64,000 nt of DNA from Fusobacterium necrogenes (GTDB lineage: Bacteria > Fusobacteriota > Fusobacteriia > Fusobacteriales > Fusobacteriaceae), in contig NZ_UGGU01000003.1 in the NCBI RefSeq assembly GCF_900450765.1, positions 1,302,001 through 1,366,000 of the forward strand, written 5' to 3'. The number at the start of each line of letters is the position of its first letter. Position 1 is the stretch's first letter. Shown here piece by piece: positions 26,205 to 35,569 of the stretch. The notes beneath the pieces are model-generated. The model saw only the letters and a list, made by a program, of their open reading frames with translations, was not told the DNA's origin and did no database searches. Position numbers and translations under genes: made by a program.

Positions 26205-27653
26205 ATGAAAAAATTATTAATTATACCATTTTTATTATCAATAACTTTTATTACTAAAGGAATGGAGCATAACCCCCACTCCTCTCATACTCAAAAGACT
26301 TCACATAACATGAGCCATCACTCTCATAATACAGAGTTTGAAAAAAATAAAAATATTCAATTTGAAAGAAAACTCTTACTTCCTAGTAAATTAGAAGGAG
26401 AGATCATAAATAATACTAGAGTCTTTAACCTAGAAACTCAAAAAGGAGAGTGGGAATTTATAAGTGGCAAAAAGAGTAAAACTTATGGATACAATGGTCC
26501 TATATTAGGTCCAATTCTCTCTTTAAAAAGAGGAGAAAAAACTAAAATAAATATTACAAATAACTTAGATGAAGAAACTACTGTTCACTGGCATGGTGCT
26601 ATTGTATCTCAAGATGTAGATGGAGTTCATCACTCTGATATATTTCCACATAAAACTAAAAGTGTAGAATTTATTTTAAATCAACCTGAAGCAACTCTTT
26701 GGTTCCATCCACATCCTATGCACAAAACAGCAAAACAAGTATATAAAGGATTAGCTGGATTAATATATTTAGAAGATGAAAATACAGACAAACTAAATCT
26801 TCCTAAGACTTATGGTGTAGATGATTTCCCATTAGTAATTCAAGATAAAAAGTTATCTTTAGATGGAAAATTAGAATATACTACTACTCATATGGAAAAA
26901 ATCCATGGAAAATCTGGAGGATACTTAATGGTAAATGGAATTGTATCTCCCTTTGTAGAGATACCTCAAGGCTTTACTAGATTTAGAGTTATTAATGGAA
27001 GTAATGCTACTAACTATGAAATAGATTTACAAGGAAAAAAATTCTATCAGATAGCTAGTGATGGTGGACTCTTAACTTTTCCTATTGAGATGAATAAACT
27101 TATCTTGGCTCCTGGAGAACGTGCAGAACTTCTTATAAATAGTAAGATTTTATCTGAAAAAGATTATCTTTATGTTAATGGTACTAAAGCTTTAGAATTT
27201 AGAAAAACAGCTAAAAAAGGTATTGATAAACTACCTAAGAATTTATCAACTATACCTGAGATAAAAGAAGATTTATCAAAACTAAAAACAAGGGAATTTA
27301 TTTTAAAAACTACTTCTAAATCTAATACTATAAATGGTACAGCATATGATATGGATAAAATTAATTTCCAAGTAGAAAAAGGAAAAAAAGAGATTTGGAA
27401 TATTACTAATAGCAATGGTATGATGGATATGCCACATCCATTCCATGTACATGGAGCACAATTTAGAGTTATTGAAAGAAATGGAGAAATCCCACCTCTT
27501 AATGAACAAGGATGGAAAGATACTATCAATCTAAATGCTGGGGATAATGTTAAAATTTTAATTGAGTATACAACTAATGGTATTACTGTTTATCATTGCC
27601 ACATCTTAGAGCATGAAGAGATGGGAATGATGGGACAGTTTCAAATAAAATAA
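26205..27653 (+). CDS. Exported multicopper oxidase (CueO/CopA-like)
   Basis: A 482-residue laccase-type oxidase, probably periplasmic, that would oxidise Cu(I) and so reduce copper toxicity. All four copper-binding blocks are intact: HWHG near residue 128, WFHPHP near 167, HPFHVHG near 410, and HCHILEHEEMGMM near 463, which provides the type 1 copper cysteine, histidine and methionine. The N-terminus is a signal peptide, and the mature protein begins with a His/Met-rich stretch (residues about 21-45). The long methionine-rich insert of E. coli CueO is lacking. It ends at a long hairpin shared with gatB. Confidence 0.92.
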   Translation: MKKLLIIPFLLSITFITKGMEHNPHSSHTQKTSHNMSHHSHNTEFEKNKNIQFERKLLLPSKLEGEIINNTRVFNLETQKGEWEFISGKKSKTYGYNGPILGPILSLKRGEKTKINITNNLDEETTVHWHGAIVSQDVDGVHHSDIFPHKTKSVEFILNQPEATLWFHPHPMHKTAKQVYKGLAGLIYLEDENTDKLNLPKTYGVDDFPLVIQDKKLSLDGKLEYTTTHMEKIHGKSGGYLMVNGIVSPFVEIPQGFTRFRVINGSNATNYEIDLQGKKFYQIASDGGLLTFPIEMNKLILAPGERAELLINSKILSEKDYLYVNGTKALEFRKTAKKGIDKLPKNLSTIPEIKEDLSKLKTREFILKTTSKSNTINGTAYDMDKINFQVEKGKKEIWNITNSNGMMDMPHPFHVHGAQFRVIERNGEIPPLNEQGWKDTINLNAGDNVKILIEYTTNGITVYHCHILEHEEMGMMGQFQIK

Positions 27654-27680
27654 ATACAGATCTAATTTAATAAAGAATAG

Positions 27681-27757
27681 AAAAAAGGAGAAAGTTTTAC
27701 TTTAATAATTATTATTAAGAACAATAATAATTGAAAATAAAAATTTTCTCCTTTTTT
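27681..27757. terminator. Long nested bidirectional terminator between the multicopper oxidase and gatB
   Basis: The outer arms AAAAAAGGAGAAA (27681-27693) and TTTCTCCTTTTTT (27745-27757) are perfectly complementary over 13 bases. Inside sits a second perfect 10-bp hairpin, AATTATTATT (27707-27716) with AATAATAATT (27723-27732). It lies between converging genes. Confidence 0.75.
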
Positions 27758-27777
27758 AATTAAGTCTAAATCTCTAT

Positions 27778-29220
27778 TTAAGATAATTTTTTAGTCATTA
27801 TCTCAGTAACTAAAGTAGGATTTGCCTTTCCTTTAGAAAGTTTCATTACTTGCCCTATCAGCCCTTTAATTACTCTTGGCTTTCTTCCTTCGTCAGAGTT
27901 TTTATAATCCTCTACCATCTTAGGATTATTAGCTATTACCTCATCTACCATAGCTTCAATAGCAGCAGTATCAGCTACTTGCACCATTCCTTTTTCTTTT
28001 ACAATTATTTCAGGAGCTCTCTCATCAGTAAGTTTTATCTCAAATAACTCCTTAGCTATCTTAGTAGAGATAGTTCCTTTCTCTATAAGAGCTATTATCT
28101 CTCCTAGATGCTCAGCAGATATAGAGAATTTTTCTATATCTATATTTTTCTCTTTTAATATTCTCATAACATCTGTCATTATCCAGTTAGCACTTAGCTT
28201 TCCATTTCCAGAAGTTTTAGCAACTTTCTCAAAATAATCAGCTAACTCTATATCTTCACATAGAATATTAGCATCATATTCAGGTAATCCATAGTCACTT
28301 ATAAATCTAGCTAACTTTTCAACTTTAGATTCTGGCATCGTTTGTCTAATAGCTTCTATCTCTTCATCTGTGATAACAAGTTTTAATAAGTCTGGCTCTG
28401 GGAAATATCTGTAGTCCATAGCTTCCTCTTTACTTCTCATTACCTTTGTAGTTTGAGTTTCCTCATCCCAAAGTCTTGTTTCTTGGTCTATTTTTCCACC
28501 ATTTTCAATAGTTTCTATCTGTCTACTTATTTCATAATCAATAGCTCTAGCAACAGCTTTAAATGAGTTTAGGTTTTTTACCTCTACTCTTGTTCCAAAA
28601 ACTTTTGACCCTTTTTCCATTACAGATATATTAGCATCACATCTAAGTGAACCTAATTCCATCGATACATCACTGATACCAGTATATTTTATCACACTCT
28701 TTAAAGTATTAAGATACTCATAAGCCTCTTCAGAACTTCTCATATCTGGCTCTGATATTATCTCAATTAATGGTATAGATGCTCTGTTGAAATTTATTAA
28801 TGACTCATGCTCAGCATGTATAGATTTTGCTGCATCTTCCTCTATTTGTAACTTTGTAATTCCTACTTTTACCATTCTTCCAGAATTTAATTTAAACTCT
28901 AGATATCCTTTTCCAGCATAAGAGTTATCAAATTGAGTAATTTGATAGTTCTTTGGAGTATCTGGATAGAAATAGTTTTTTCTATCAAAACTACTCTCAT
29001 TATTTATTTTACAGTTAAGAGCAAGTCCAGCTTTTACTGCATACTCTACTACTTTTTTATTTAGTTTTGGCAATGCCCCTGGGTGTCCTAAACAGATAGG
29101 ACAAGTATGTGTATTTGCTTCAGCATTGTCATAGTCAGCACTACAACCACACCAAACCTTTGTTCCAGTTTTTAATTGTAGGTGGACCTCAAGCCCAATT
29201 ACTGATTCCCATTCTCTCAT
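27778..29220 (-). CDS. gatB: Asp/Glu-tRNA(Asn/Gln) amidotransferase subunit B
   Basis: GatB binds the misacylated tRNA and activates it for amidation in the GatCAB complex, which makes Gln-tRNA(Gln) and/or Asn-tRNA(Asn). The 480-residue length is standard. The opening VIGLEVHLQLKTGTKVWCGC with a downstream CPICLGHPG gives the four zinc cysteines, and the NFNRASIPLIEIISEPDM and YFPEPDLL blocks are characteristic. The C-terminal YqeY-like tail is present. Last gene of the gatC-gatA-gatB set. Confidence 0.96.
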   Translation of the reverse strand: MREWESVIGLEVHLQLKTGTKVWCGCSADYDNAEANTHTCPICLGHPGALPKLNKKVVEYAVKAGLALNCKINNESSFDRKNYFYPDTPKNYQITQFDNSYAGKGYLEFKLNSGRMVKVGITKLQIEEDAAKSIHAEHESLINFNRASIPLIEIISEPDMRSSEEAYEYLNTLKSVIKYTGISDVSMELGSLRCDANISVMEKGSKVFGTRVEVKNLNSFKAVARAIDYEISRQIETIENGGKIDQETRLWDEETQTTKVMRSKEEAMDYRYFPEPDLLKLVITDEEIEAIRQTMPESKVEKLARFISDYGLPEYDANILCEDIELADYFEKVAKTSGNGKLSANWIMTDVMRILKEKNIDIEKFSISAEHLGEIIALIEKGTISTKIAKELFEIKLTDERAPEIIVKEKGMVQVADTAAIEAMVDEVIANNPKMVEDYKNSDEGRKPRVIKGLIGQVMKLSKGKANPTLVTEIMTKKLS

Positions 29221-29238
29221 ATTTTTTCTCCTTTTCTC

Positions 29239-30696
29239 CTAGTCTAATTCAGGAAGTTCCCATTCTCCTCTTACTTTCTCAAAAGCTGAACCAGCTTTAA
29301 TTAAATCTCCCTCTCTAAAAGGTTTTCCTAGTAGTTGAATACCTACTGGTAATCCTTGTGTTTTCCCAGCTGGAATAGATATTCCAGGTATACCAGCAAG
29401 GTTAGCAGAGATTGTAAAAATATCTTCTAAATATAACTCTATTGGAGTCTTTTTATCATCTAATCTAAAAGCTGTACTTGGAGATACTGGAGTAAATATT
29501 ACATCTACATTTTCAAATGCTTTATCGAAGTCCTCTTTTATTTTAGTTCTTACCTTTTGCGCTTTCTTAAAGTATGCATCATAGAACCCAGCACTTAAAA
29601 CATAAGTTCCTATCATTATTCTTCTTTTTACTTCATCTCCAAATCCTTCACTTCTTGAATTTACGTATAGGTCATTGATATTTTGAATATTTTCACTTCT
29701 ATATCCATATCTTACACCATCAAATCTAGCAAGGTTAGAACTTGCTTCTGCTGGTGCTATTACATAGTAAGTAGGTACAGCATATTTTGTATATGGTAGA
29801 GATATCTCTACTATTTCAGCTCCCAAAGTGATAAATTTCTCTATTGCATCTTCCATTATTTGCCTTACTTCTGGATTTATTCCATCTATAAAGTACTCCT
29901 TGGGTACTCCTATTTTCATTCCTCTTATATCTTGATTTAAAAATTGTGTATAGTCAGGTACTTCACAATTTACAACAGTTGCATCATAGTCATCTGCTCC
30001 AGCTATTACATTCATAGTTAGAGCTATATCTTCTACTGATTTAGCCATAGGTCCTATTTGGTCAAGAGATGAAGCAAAGGCAATAAGTCCATATCTTGAT
30101 ACTCTTCCATATGTAGGTTTCATTCCTACTACTCCACAGAATGAAGCTGGTTGTCTAATACTTCCTCCTGTATCTGACCCTAAAGATATGTATACCTCTT
30201 GAGCTGCTATTGAAGCTGCTGCTCCTCCACTACTTCCTCCAGGAACTCTTGTAGCATCCCAAGGATTTTTAGTTAAATGGTGGAAAGAGGTCTTTGTTGT
30301 ACTTCCCATAGCAAACTCGTCCATATTAGTAATTCCAATTATTATAGCATCTGCCTCTTTTAGTTTTTTAACAACAGTTGCATCATAGATTCCTTCATAG
30401 TTTCCCAATATTTTTGAACAAGCAGTAGTGATATCTCCCTTTGATACCATATTATCCTTTATAGCTACAGGTACTCCAGCTAATGCTCCTACTTTTTCTC
30501 CTTTAGCTATTTTCTCATCTAATATTCTAGCTTCCTCAAGAGCTTTTTCTTTTCTTAAATGTACAAAACTTCCTACTTTTCCCTCTACTTTTTCTATTCT
30601 TTCAAAAGTTTCTTTTACTAACTCTTCTACTTTTACCTCTTTATTTAAGATTTTTTCTCTTATCTCAGAGGCAGTTAATTTATATAAGTTTTTCAT
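29239..30696 (-). CDS. gatA: Asp/Glu-tRNA(Asn/Gln) amidotransferase subunit A
   Basis: GatA is the glutaminase that releases ammonia for transamidation on GatB. This 485-residue amidase-signature enzyme has the catalytic lysine in GVPVAIKDNM and the Ser-cisSer segment in PGGSSGGAAASIAAQ and SDTGGSIRQPASFCG. It lies 18 bases before gatB and 29 bases after gatC. Confidence 0.96.
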   Translation of the reverse strand: MKNLYKLTASEIREKILNKEVKVEELVKETFERIEKVEGKVGSFVHLRKEKALEEARILDEKIAKGEKVGALAGVPVAIKDNMVSKGDITTACSKILGNYEGIYDATVVKKLKEADAIIIGITNMDEFAMGSTTKTSFHHLTKNPWDATRVPGGSSGGAAASIAAQEVYISLGSDTGGSIRQPASFCGVVGMKPTYGRVSRYGLIAFASSLDQIGPMAKSVEDIALTMNVIAGADDYDATVVNCEVPDYTQFLNQDIRGMKIGVPKEYFIDGINPEVRQIMEDAIEKFITLGAEIVEISLPYTKYAVPTYYVIAPAEASSNLARFDGVRYGYRSENIQNINDLYVNSRSEGFGDEVKRRIMIGTYVLSAGFYDAYFKKAQKVRTKIKEDFDKAFENVDVIFTPVSPSTAFRLDDKKTPIELYLEDIFTISANLAGIPGISIPAGKTQGLPVGIQLLGKPFREGDLIKAGSAFEKVRGEWELPELD

Positions 30697-30725
30697 ATAG
30701 AAAAATTCCTCCTTAATATTTTTCT

Positions 30726-31016
30726 CTACTCTCCTACAACTTTTGGAACTATAATAGCACCATCTTCTCCATTTGGAGCATTTTTTAGTGCCTCTTCCAC
30801 AGTAAGTGATTCTCTTACACTGTCATCTCTTAAGTTATTTACGTGAGAGTTTACCTGTGATAGTGCTGATACCTCTTCAGTTTCTATTTCATTTAACATA
30901 TCAATATACCCAAGAATATCATTTAATTCCACTTGGAATTTTTCAATCTCTTCAGGTTGAAATTTTAATCTAGCAAGCTTTGCTATTTTTAAAACCTCTT
31001 CTCTTGTTAGTGCCAT
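30726..31016 (-). CDS. gatC: Asp/Glu-tRNA(Asn/Gln) amidotransferase subunit C
   Basis: A 96-residue GatC, the small protein that stabilises GatA on GatB. It has the typical LTREEVLKIAKLARLKF start and the DILGYIDMLNEIETEEVSAL linker. It precedes gatA, and a short gap of 65 bases separates it from the pseudouridine synthase gene. Confidence 0.93.
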   Translation of the reverse strand: MALTREEVLKIAKLARLKFQPEEIEKFQVELNDILGYIDMLNEIETEEVSALSQVNSHVNNLRDDSVRESLTVEEALKNAPNGEDGAIIVPKVVGE

Positions 31017-31081
31017 TTTTTCCTCCCTTAGTATTCAATATTTCATTTAATTATATCATATTTTTAAATTTTACTAATATT

Positions 31082-31792
31082 TTATAATGAATAAAGATAT
31101 TTTACTTCACTCTCTGTAAGCTCTCTGTACTCTCCTACCTTTAATTTTCCTAAAGATAATTTTCCTATTCTCTCACGTCTTAATACAAGTACAGGAGTAT
31201 TTACAGCTTCTAACATTCTTCTTACCTGTCTATTTCTTCCCTCTCTAATAGATACCATAAGTTCACTTTTACCTCTCTCTCTAGAGATAAGTTTTACATA
31301 GGCAGGAAGAGTAATTCCATCTTCTAGCTCCACTCCATCTTCTAATTTTTTTATAGAACTATCTTTTATCTCTCCAACTACCTTTACATAATACTCCTTA
31401 TATACTTCTGAACGAGGATGTATCACTTTATTAAAAAGCTCCCCATCATTTGTAAGTAGTATAAGTCCTGTTGTATTATAGTCTAATCTTCCTATTGGAA
31501 AAATTCTCTCTTTACATTTTACTATATCTACTACTGTTCTTCTTCCTCTATCATCTTTTGCAGAACTAAGTACCTCTAAAGGTTTATTTAACATATAGTA
31601 TACTTTTCTCTCCACATCTTTAGAGATTTTTTTTCCTTTTACCTCTATTATATCCTTATCAGTTACCTTTATTCCAGCACTGATTACCTCTCCATTTACT
31701 CTTATTTTTCCCTCTTCTATAAGCTTGTCTATCTCTCTTCTTGAACCTATACCTAAAGAAGCTAAATACTTATTTATTCTAATTTCTTCCAT
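31082..31792 (-). CDS. Pseudouridine synthase, RsuA/RluB/E/F family
   Basis: This enzyme isomerises one uridine in ribosomal RNA. An N-terminal S4 RNA-binding domain (RINKYLASLGIGSRREID) is followed by the catalytic core, where GRLDYNTTGLILLTNDGEL carries the catalytic aspartate, and by EGRNRQVRRMLEAV. It most resembles RluB (23S rRNA, helix 89-91 region), but the exact target is not certain. An ATG start at 31792 gives the usual N-terminus; a GTG at 31798 with better-spaced AAAGGA is an alternative. The gene overlaps scpB by 14 bases. Confidence 0.88.
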   Translation of the reverse strand: MEEIRINKYLASLGIGSRREIDKLIEEGKIRVNGEVISAGIKVTDKDIIEVKGKKISKDVERKVYYMLNKPLEVLSSAKDDRGRRTVVDIVKCKERIFPIGRLDYNTTGLILLTNDGELFNKVIHPRSEVYKEYYVKVVGEIKDSSIKKLEDGVELEDGITLPAYVKLISRERGKSELMVSIREGRNRQVRRMLEAVNTPVLVLRRERIGKLSLGKLKVGEYRELTESEVKYLYSL

Positions 31793-32306
31793 TTTCACTG
31801 CTTTCCTTTATCTCAAAATAATTAGGTAACTCCTCTATATGTTTTATTCCTATATAACTCAAAAATTTATCTGTTACCTCGTATAAATTTGGTCTACCAA
31901 TTGATTCTCTTTTTCCACAAACTCTTATAAACTTTTTTTCCTCTAAATTTTGGATAATTCTATCTATTGATACTCCCCTTATGGCTTCTATCTCCCCTTT
32001 AGTTATAGGTTGACGATAGGCTATTATTGACAAAGTTTCAAGAGCTGCATTAGAAAGCTTCTTAGGTTTAGTTTCCTGTTCAAAAAAATTATTTATCACT
32101 TCCCCATAAATCGGATTTGTAACCAGACTTACTACTTCATCACTTATTTCTATATTTATTCCAGTTTCTCTTCGATTTTCTTTTAAATTTTCTAAAATTT
32201 TTAGCATCTCTTCTAGTGGTATAGAGAAAAATCTACAAAGTTCCTTTATTTTGATCTCATCTCCACCCAAAAGTAAAATTGCCTCTATTTTATTTTCTAT
32301 TTCCAT
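31779..32306 (-). CDS. scpB: Segregation and condensation protein B
   Basis: ScpB is a winged-helix partner of ScpA and SMC in chromosome condensation. The 175-residue protein has tandem winged helices, with the typical ALETLSIIAYRQPITKGEIEAIRGV stretch near residue 90 and GRPNLYEVTDKFL. ATG 32306 is the preferred start, with an AAGGAG site; the upstream in-frame codon at 32324 lies within the preceding gene. scpA, usually adjacent, is absent from this operon. Confidence 0.92.
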   Translation of the reverse strand: MEIENKIEAILLLGGDEIKIKELCRFFSIPLEEMLKILENLKENRRETGINIEISDEVVSLVTNPIYGEVINNFFEQETKPKKLSNAALETLSIIAYRQPITKGEIEAIRGVSIDRIIQNLEEKKFIRVCGKRESIGRPNLYEVTDKFLSYIGIKHIEELPNYFEIKESSENGRN

Positions 32307-33912
32307 AGCTCTCCTTATGCTCAACTGCTACAAAATAAAGATATAATAATTCTCCATATATTCCTGCTGGGTTAGCTTTATCTGGATAAATAGTTGGATT
32401 TATATAATAACTATTCTTTTTTATGTAAGTGTCTAAATTTGCAAAAAGAATATCTGCTAAATATTTCTCATCATTTTCATATAATTTAATTATAAAATTT
32501 AAATTATATGATAGGTCTATTTTTTTTTCATTATTCTCTTTTAAGAGTCCATAAAGTTTGTTATAATATTTTTTATAATCTTTTTTCAATATCTCTTTTT
32601 GTCTCTCTTTTGGAAGAAAACCTATAAATTTTATATTTTTATAATAACTTTTCTTATATTCTTTTCTAATTTTAATTCCATCTTCGGTGACAAAATAATT
32701 ATTTAAATAATTCAGAAGAATATTTTTTCTTTCAAGAAGAAACTCTTTTTTATCTAAAAATTCCTCTCTATTCTCTATATTCTCTATTAATTCATAATAC
32801 CAATAATAATTATTTATATTATCTCTTATTTCTGATATTTTATCATTTTCATTATCTAAATGCTCTAATAATGTCAAAATTTCTGGAATAATCTTTCCAG
32901 ATAAAATTTCTTTATTTATATAATTTCCACTTCTATTTAGATATTTAAAAAGAAAATTATAATAAACAACTTTCTGATTGTCATTTTTTTTACTATACAA
33001 GTCTTCAAGCATCTTATTAGGATTAAATTCACTATCATAGAGACTATCCAAATAATAAAGCTTTATTTTCGTATTCAAACTTTCTTCACTTTTATTATAT
33101 GAAATTTGATTAGGAACAACTATTCTTGAGGTCATTATTTCAAGATTTCTAATTTGATTTAATGCTTCTATCCTTTTATTTATAAACTTTTTATCTCCAT
33201 TAAATTTTTCCCAATATTCAATTTCATTTGCAAGAACGGTACTATTTTGTCTGTCCCTTTTTTCTTTAAAATCACCATAAAACTTTATTACAAACTCTAT
33301 AGGTTTATTGTAATCTATATCTTTTATCATGTAATATAAATTATCATCTTGATATTTTTTTGTTCTTTCTTCTACTGGTTCTAAAACTAGATCTTCAATT
33401 ATTCCATCTCTTGCTATATAACTTTTTCCACTATAATTCTCAGATTTAAAATAAAAATTATCATATTTATATGAATCTTTTTCAAAATTATACTCTATAT
33501 ATCTATTATCGTATTGTGGAGCTATTCTAAAAGCAAAATCTACTTGTCTATTGTCTTTTAAAAAATTTACAAATTCAACTATAAAATATAACTTATCTTT
33601 TTCTATCATTGAAGGAATAATATTGACAGTTAAGTACTTTCCATTGATATTATAATTTAATTTTAAAATATTGGTCTGCGATATCAATGTTGCATTTTCA
33701 AAATATTGATTTATAGATATTACATCCTTACCATCTAGTATCAATTTTCCTTCTATTTTTGAAATATCTATTCCTTGAAAAATATCTCCTCTCACATAAT
33801 GAACACTACTATAACTTTCATCATAAAAAAGAACTATCTCACTATTACTAATGAGATAGTTAGCATATGAAAAAATATAAGTTAGCATATATATTAATAT
33901 AAATTTTTTCAT
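32290..33912 (-). CDS. Exported protein of unknown function, possible (alpha/alpha)6-barrel glycosidase relative
   Basis: A 540-residue protein with an N-terminal signal peptide (KKFILIYMLTYIFSYA). Residues about 20-220 are rich in beta-type segments, and about 225-540 are mostly helical with no membrane spans. This beta-sandwich plus helical-barrel order is like that of GH15 glucoamylase-type proteins, but I see no clear catalytic motif, so the assignment is weak and it may be a non-enzymatic relative. It lies directly downstream of mreB (18 bases) and overlaps the scpB start by 17 bases, so a wall- or shape-linked role is possible. Confidence 0.6.
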   Translation of the reverse strand: MKKFILIYMLTYIFSYANYLISNSEIVLFYDESYSSVHYVRGDIFQGIDISKIEGKLILDGKDVISINQYFENATLISQTNILKLNYNINGKYLTVNIIPSMIEKDKLYFIVEFVNFLKDNRQVDFAFRIAPQYDNRYIEYNFEKDSYKYDNFYFKSENYSGKSYIARDGIIEDLVLEPVEERTKKYQDDNLYYMIKDIDYNKPIEFVIKFYGDFKEKRDRQNSTVLANEIEYWEKFNGDKKFINKRIEALNQIRNLEIMTSRIVVPNQISYNKSEESLNTKIKLYYLDSLYDSEFNPNKMLEDLYSKKNDNQKVVYYNFLFKYLNRSGNYINKEILSGKIIPEILTLLEHLDNENDKISEIRDNINNYYWYYELIENIENREEFLDKKEFLLERKNILLNYLNNYFVTEDGIKIRKEYKKSYYKNIKFIGFLPKERQKEILKKDYKKYYNKLYGLLKENNEKKIDLSYNLNFIIKLYENDEKYLADILFANLDTYIKKNSYYINPTIYPDKANPAGIYGELLYLYFVAVEHKESYGNRK

Positions 33913-33930
33913 ACATTCCCTCTTTCCAAA

Positions 33931-34977
33931 TTAATAATCACTCTCTGGAGAGATTAAAACTTTCTTATACGTTTCAAAATTTTCAAGTAATACTTGTATC
34001 CCATTTATTACTGAATTTAATGGATCCTCTGAAACAGTTACATTTAAATTGAGATTTTCTGATATTTTTTTATCTATACCTTTTAATAAAGCTCCACCTC
34101 CAGTTATATACAGCCCTTTTCTTTTGATATCAGATGCTAATTCTGGCGGAGTTTTTTCTAATATAACTTTTATCTCTTCTATTATTTGCTGAGCTAAATC
34201 TCCTAATGCTTCTACTATTTCTGATGAATATATTTTTATATCTCTAGGAAGTCCATTTAAAGCATTTCTTCCACTTATCTCTATGTACTCATCCTCTTCT
34301 AAATCTATTACAGCTCCAATTCTTTTTTTGATCTCTTCAGCTGTTCTTTCTCCTATTAATAAATTATGTTTTTGTCTTACATAATCTATTATAGTTGTAT
34401 CAAATCTATCTCCTGCCACTCTAAATGACGAAGTTTTTACTATTCCTCCTAAAGATATCACAGCTATTTCAGAAGTTCCTCCACCTATATCTATTATAAG
34501 ATTTCCTTCCGGTTCAAATATATTTAATCCTATTCCTATAGCTGCTGCCATAGGCTCTTCTATAAGATAAGCCTCTCTTGCACCAGCTTCTCTAGTCACA
34601 TCTATAACAGCTCTTTTTTCTACTTGAGTAACCCCTGCTGGAACACATATTATTACTCTTGGACTGGCTAATCCCTTTTTAGGGTTTACTTTTTTTAAAA
34701 AATTTCTTATCATTCTTTCTGTAACTTCATAATCAGCGATAACACCATTTTTTAGAGGTCTTATTGTTTGTATATTTCCAGGTGTTCTTCCCAACATAAG
34801 CTTAGCTCTTTCTCCCACTTCAAAAACATCTTTTGTTTTTAAATTTAAAGCAACTACTGATGGCTCATTTAATATTATTCCTTTATTTTTTACACAAATT
34901 AGTGTATTTGAAGTTCCTAAATCTATTCCTAAGTCCTCTGAAAATATTCCTAAAAATTTATTGACTATTTTTCTCAT
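33931..34977 (-). CDS. mreB: Rod shape-determining protein MreB
   Basis: MreB is the actin-like filament that guides lateral wall synthesis. The 348-residue protein has the phosphate-1 loop DLGTSNTLI, the adenosine region GGTSEIAV, and VIDIGGG/GGGALLKGIDK motifs in the standard order. mreC and mreD, commonly downstream, are missing; instead an unknown exported protein follows. maf lies 13 bases upstream. Start 34977 follows AGAGGTGG. Confidence 0.95.
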   Translation of the reverse strand: MRKIVNKFLGIFSEDLGIDLGTSNTLICVKNKGIILNEPSVVALNLKTKDVFEVGERAKLMLGRTPGNIQTIRPLKNGVIADYEVTERMIRNFLKKVNPKKGLASPRVIICVPAGVTQVEKRAVIDVTREAGAREAYLIEEPMAAAIGIGLNIFEPEGNLIIDIGGGTSEIAVISLGGIVKTSSFRVAGDRFDTTIIDYVRQKHNLLIGERTAEEIKKRIGAVIDLEEDEYIEISGRNALNGLPRDIKIYSSEIVEALGDLAQQIIEEIKVILEKTPPELASDIKRKGLYITGGGALLKGIDKKISENLNLNVTVSEDPLNSVINGIQVLLENFETYKKVLISPESDY

Positions 34978-34990
34978 TTTCCACCTCTAA

Positions 34991-35569
34991 TTATATCCTT
35001 TCAATATCATTTAATTTTATTCCTAATTTATCTAATCTCTCTATAAATTTTTCTATTGGAAATCCCATAACAGTAAAAAAATCTCCTTCTATTTTTTCTA
35101 CAAATATGGCCCCTTTTCCTTGTATTCCATAAGCTCCAGCTTTATCCATAGGTTCTTTACTTGCTATGTACCAATCTATCATTGCAGCTGATAATTTTTT
35201 AAAATAAACCTTAGTTATCGCAATATCATTAACCACTATATTCTTTTCTTTATTGATAAGAGAATAAGCAGTAATAACATTATGAACTCTTCCTGATAAC
35301 TTCTTTAAAATTTCTTTTGCTTCTTCTTCATCCTCAGGCTTACCTATAACTTCACCATCTACTTCTACTACAGTATCAGCACCTACTACAAATTCAGTGG
35401 GATAAGATTTTGCTACAGCATCTGCTTTTTTCCAAGCAATATCTTTTATATTTTCTAATATTCCTATTTTTTCACTAATCTCTTCTATATCCTCACTTTT
35501 TACTATTATATTAAAGCCTATATTTTCTAGTATCTCTTTTCTTCTTGGAGACTTAGATGCCAATATCAT
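34991..35569 (-). CDS. maf: Maf-family nucleoside triphosphate pyrophosphatase
   Basis: Maf proteins hydrolyse non-canonical or modified nucleotides such as dTTP, UTP or m7GTP analogues, and some influence septum formation. The 192-residue protein has the typical MILASKSPRRKEIL opening, VGADTVVEVDGEVIGKP with the catalytic aspartate, and GKGAIFVEKIEGDFFTVMGFP. It overlaps the upstream membrane protein gene by 17 bases. The maf-mreB order is common. The subtype (YhdE or YceF) is not determined. Confidence 0.93.
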   Translation of the reverse strand: MILASKSPRRKEILENIGFNIIVKSEDIEEISEKIGILENIKDIAWKKADAVAKSYPTEFVVGADTVVEVDGEVIGKPEDEEEAKEILKKLSGRVHNVITAYSLINKEKNIVVNDIAITKVYFKKLSAAMIDWYIASKEPMDKAGAYGIQGKGAIFVEKIEGDFFTVMGFPIEKFIERLDKLGIKLNDIERI

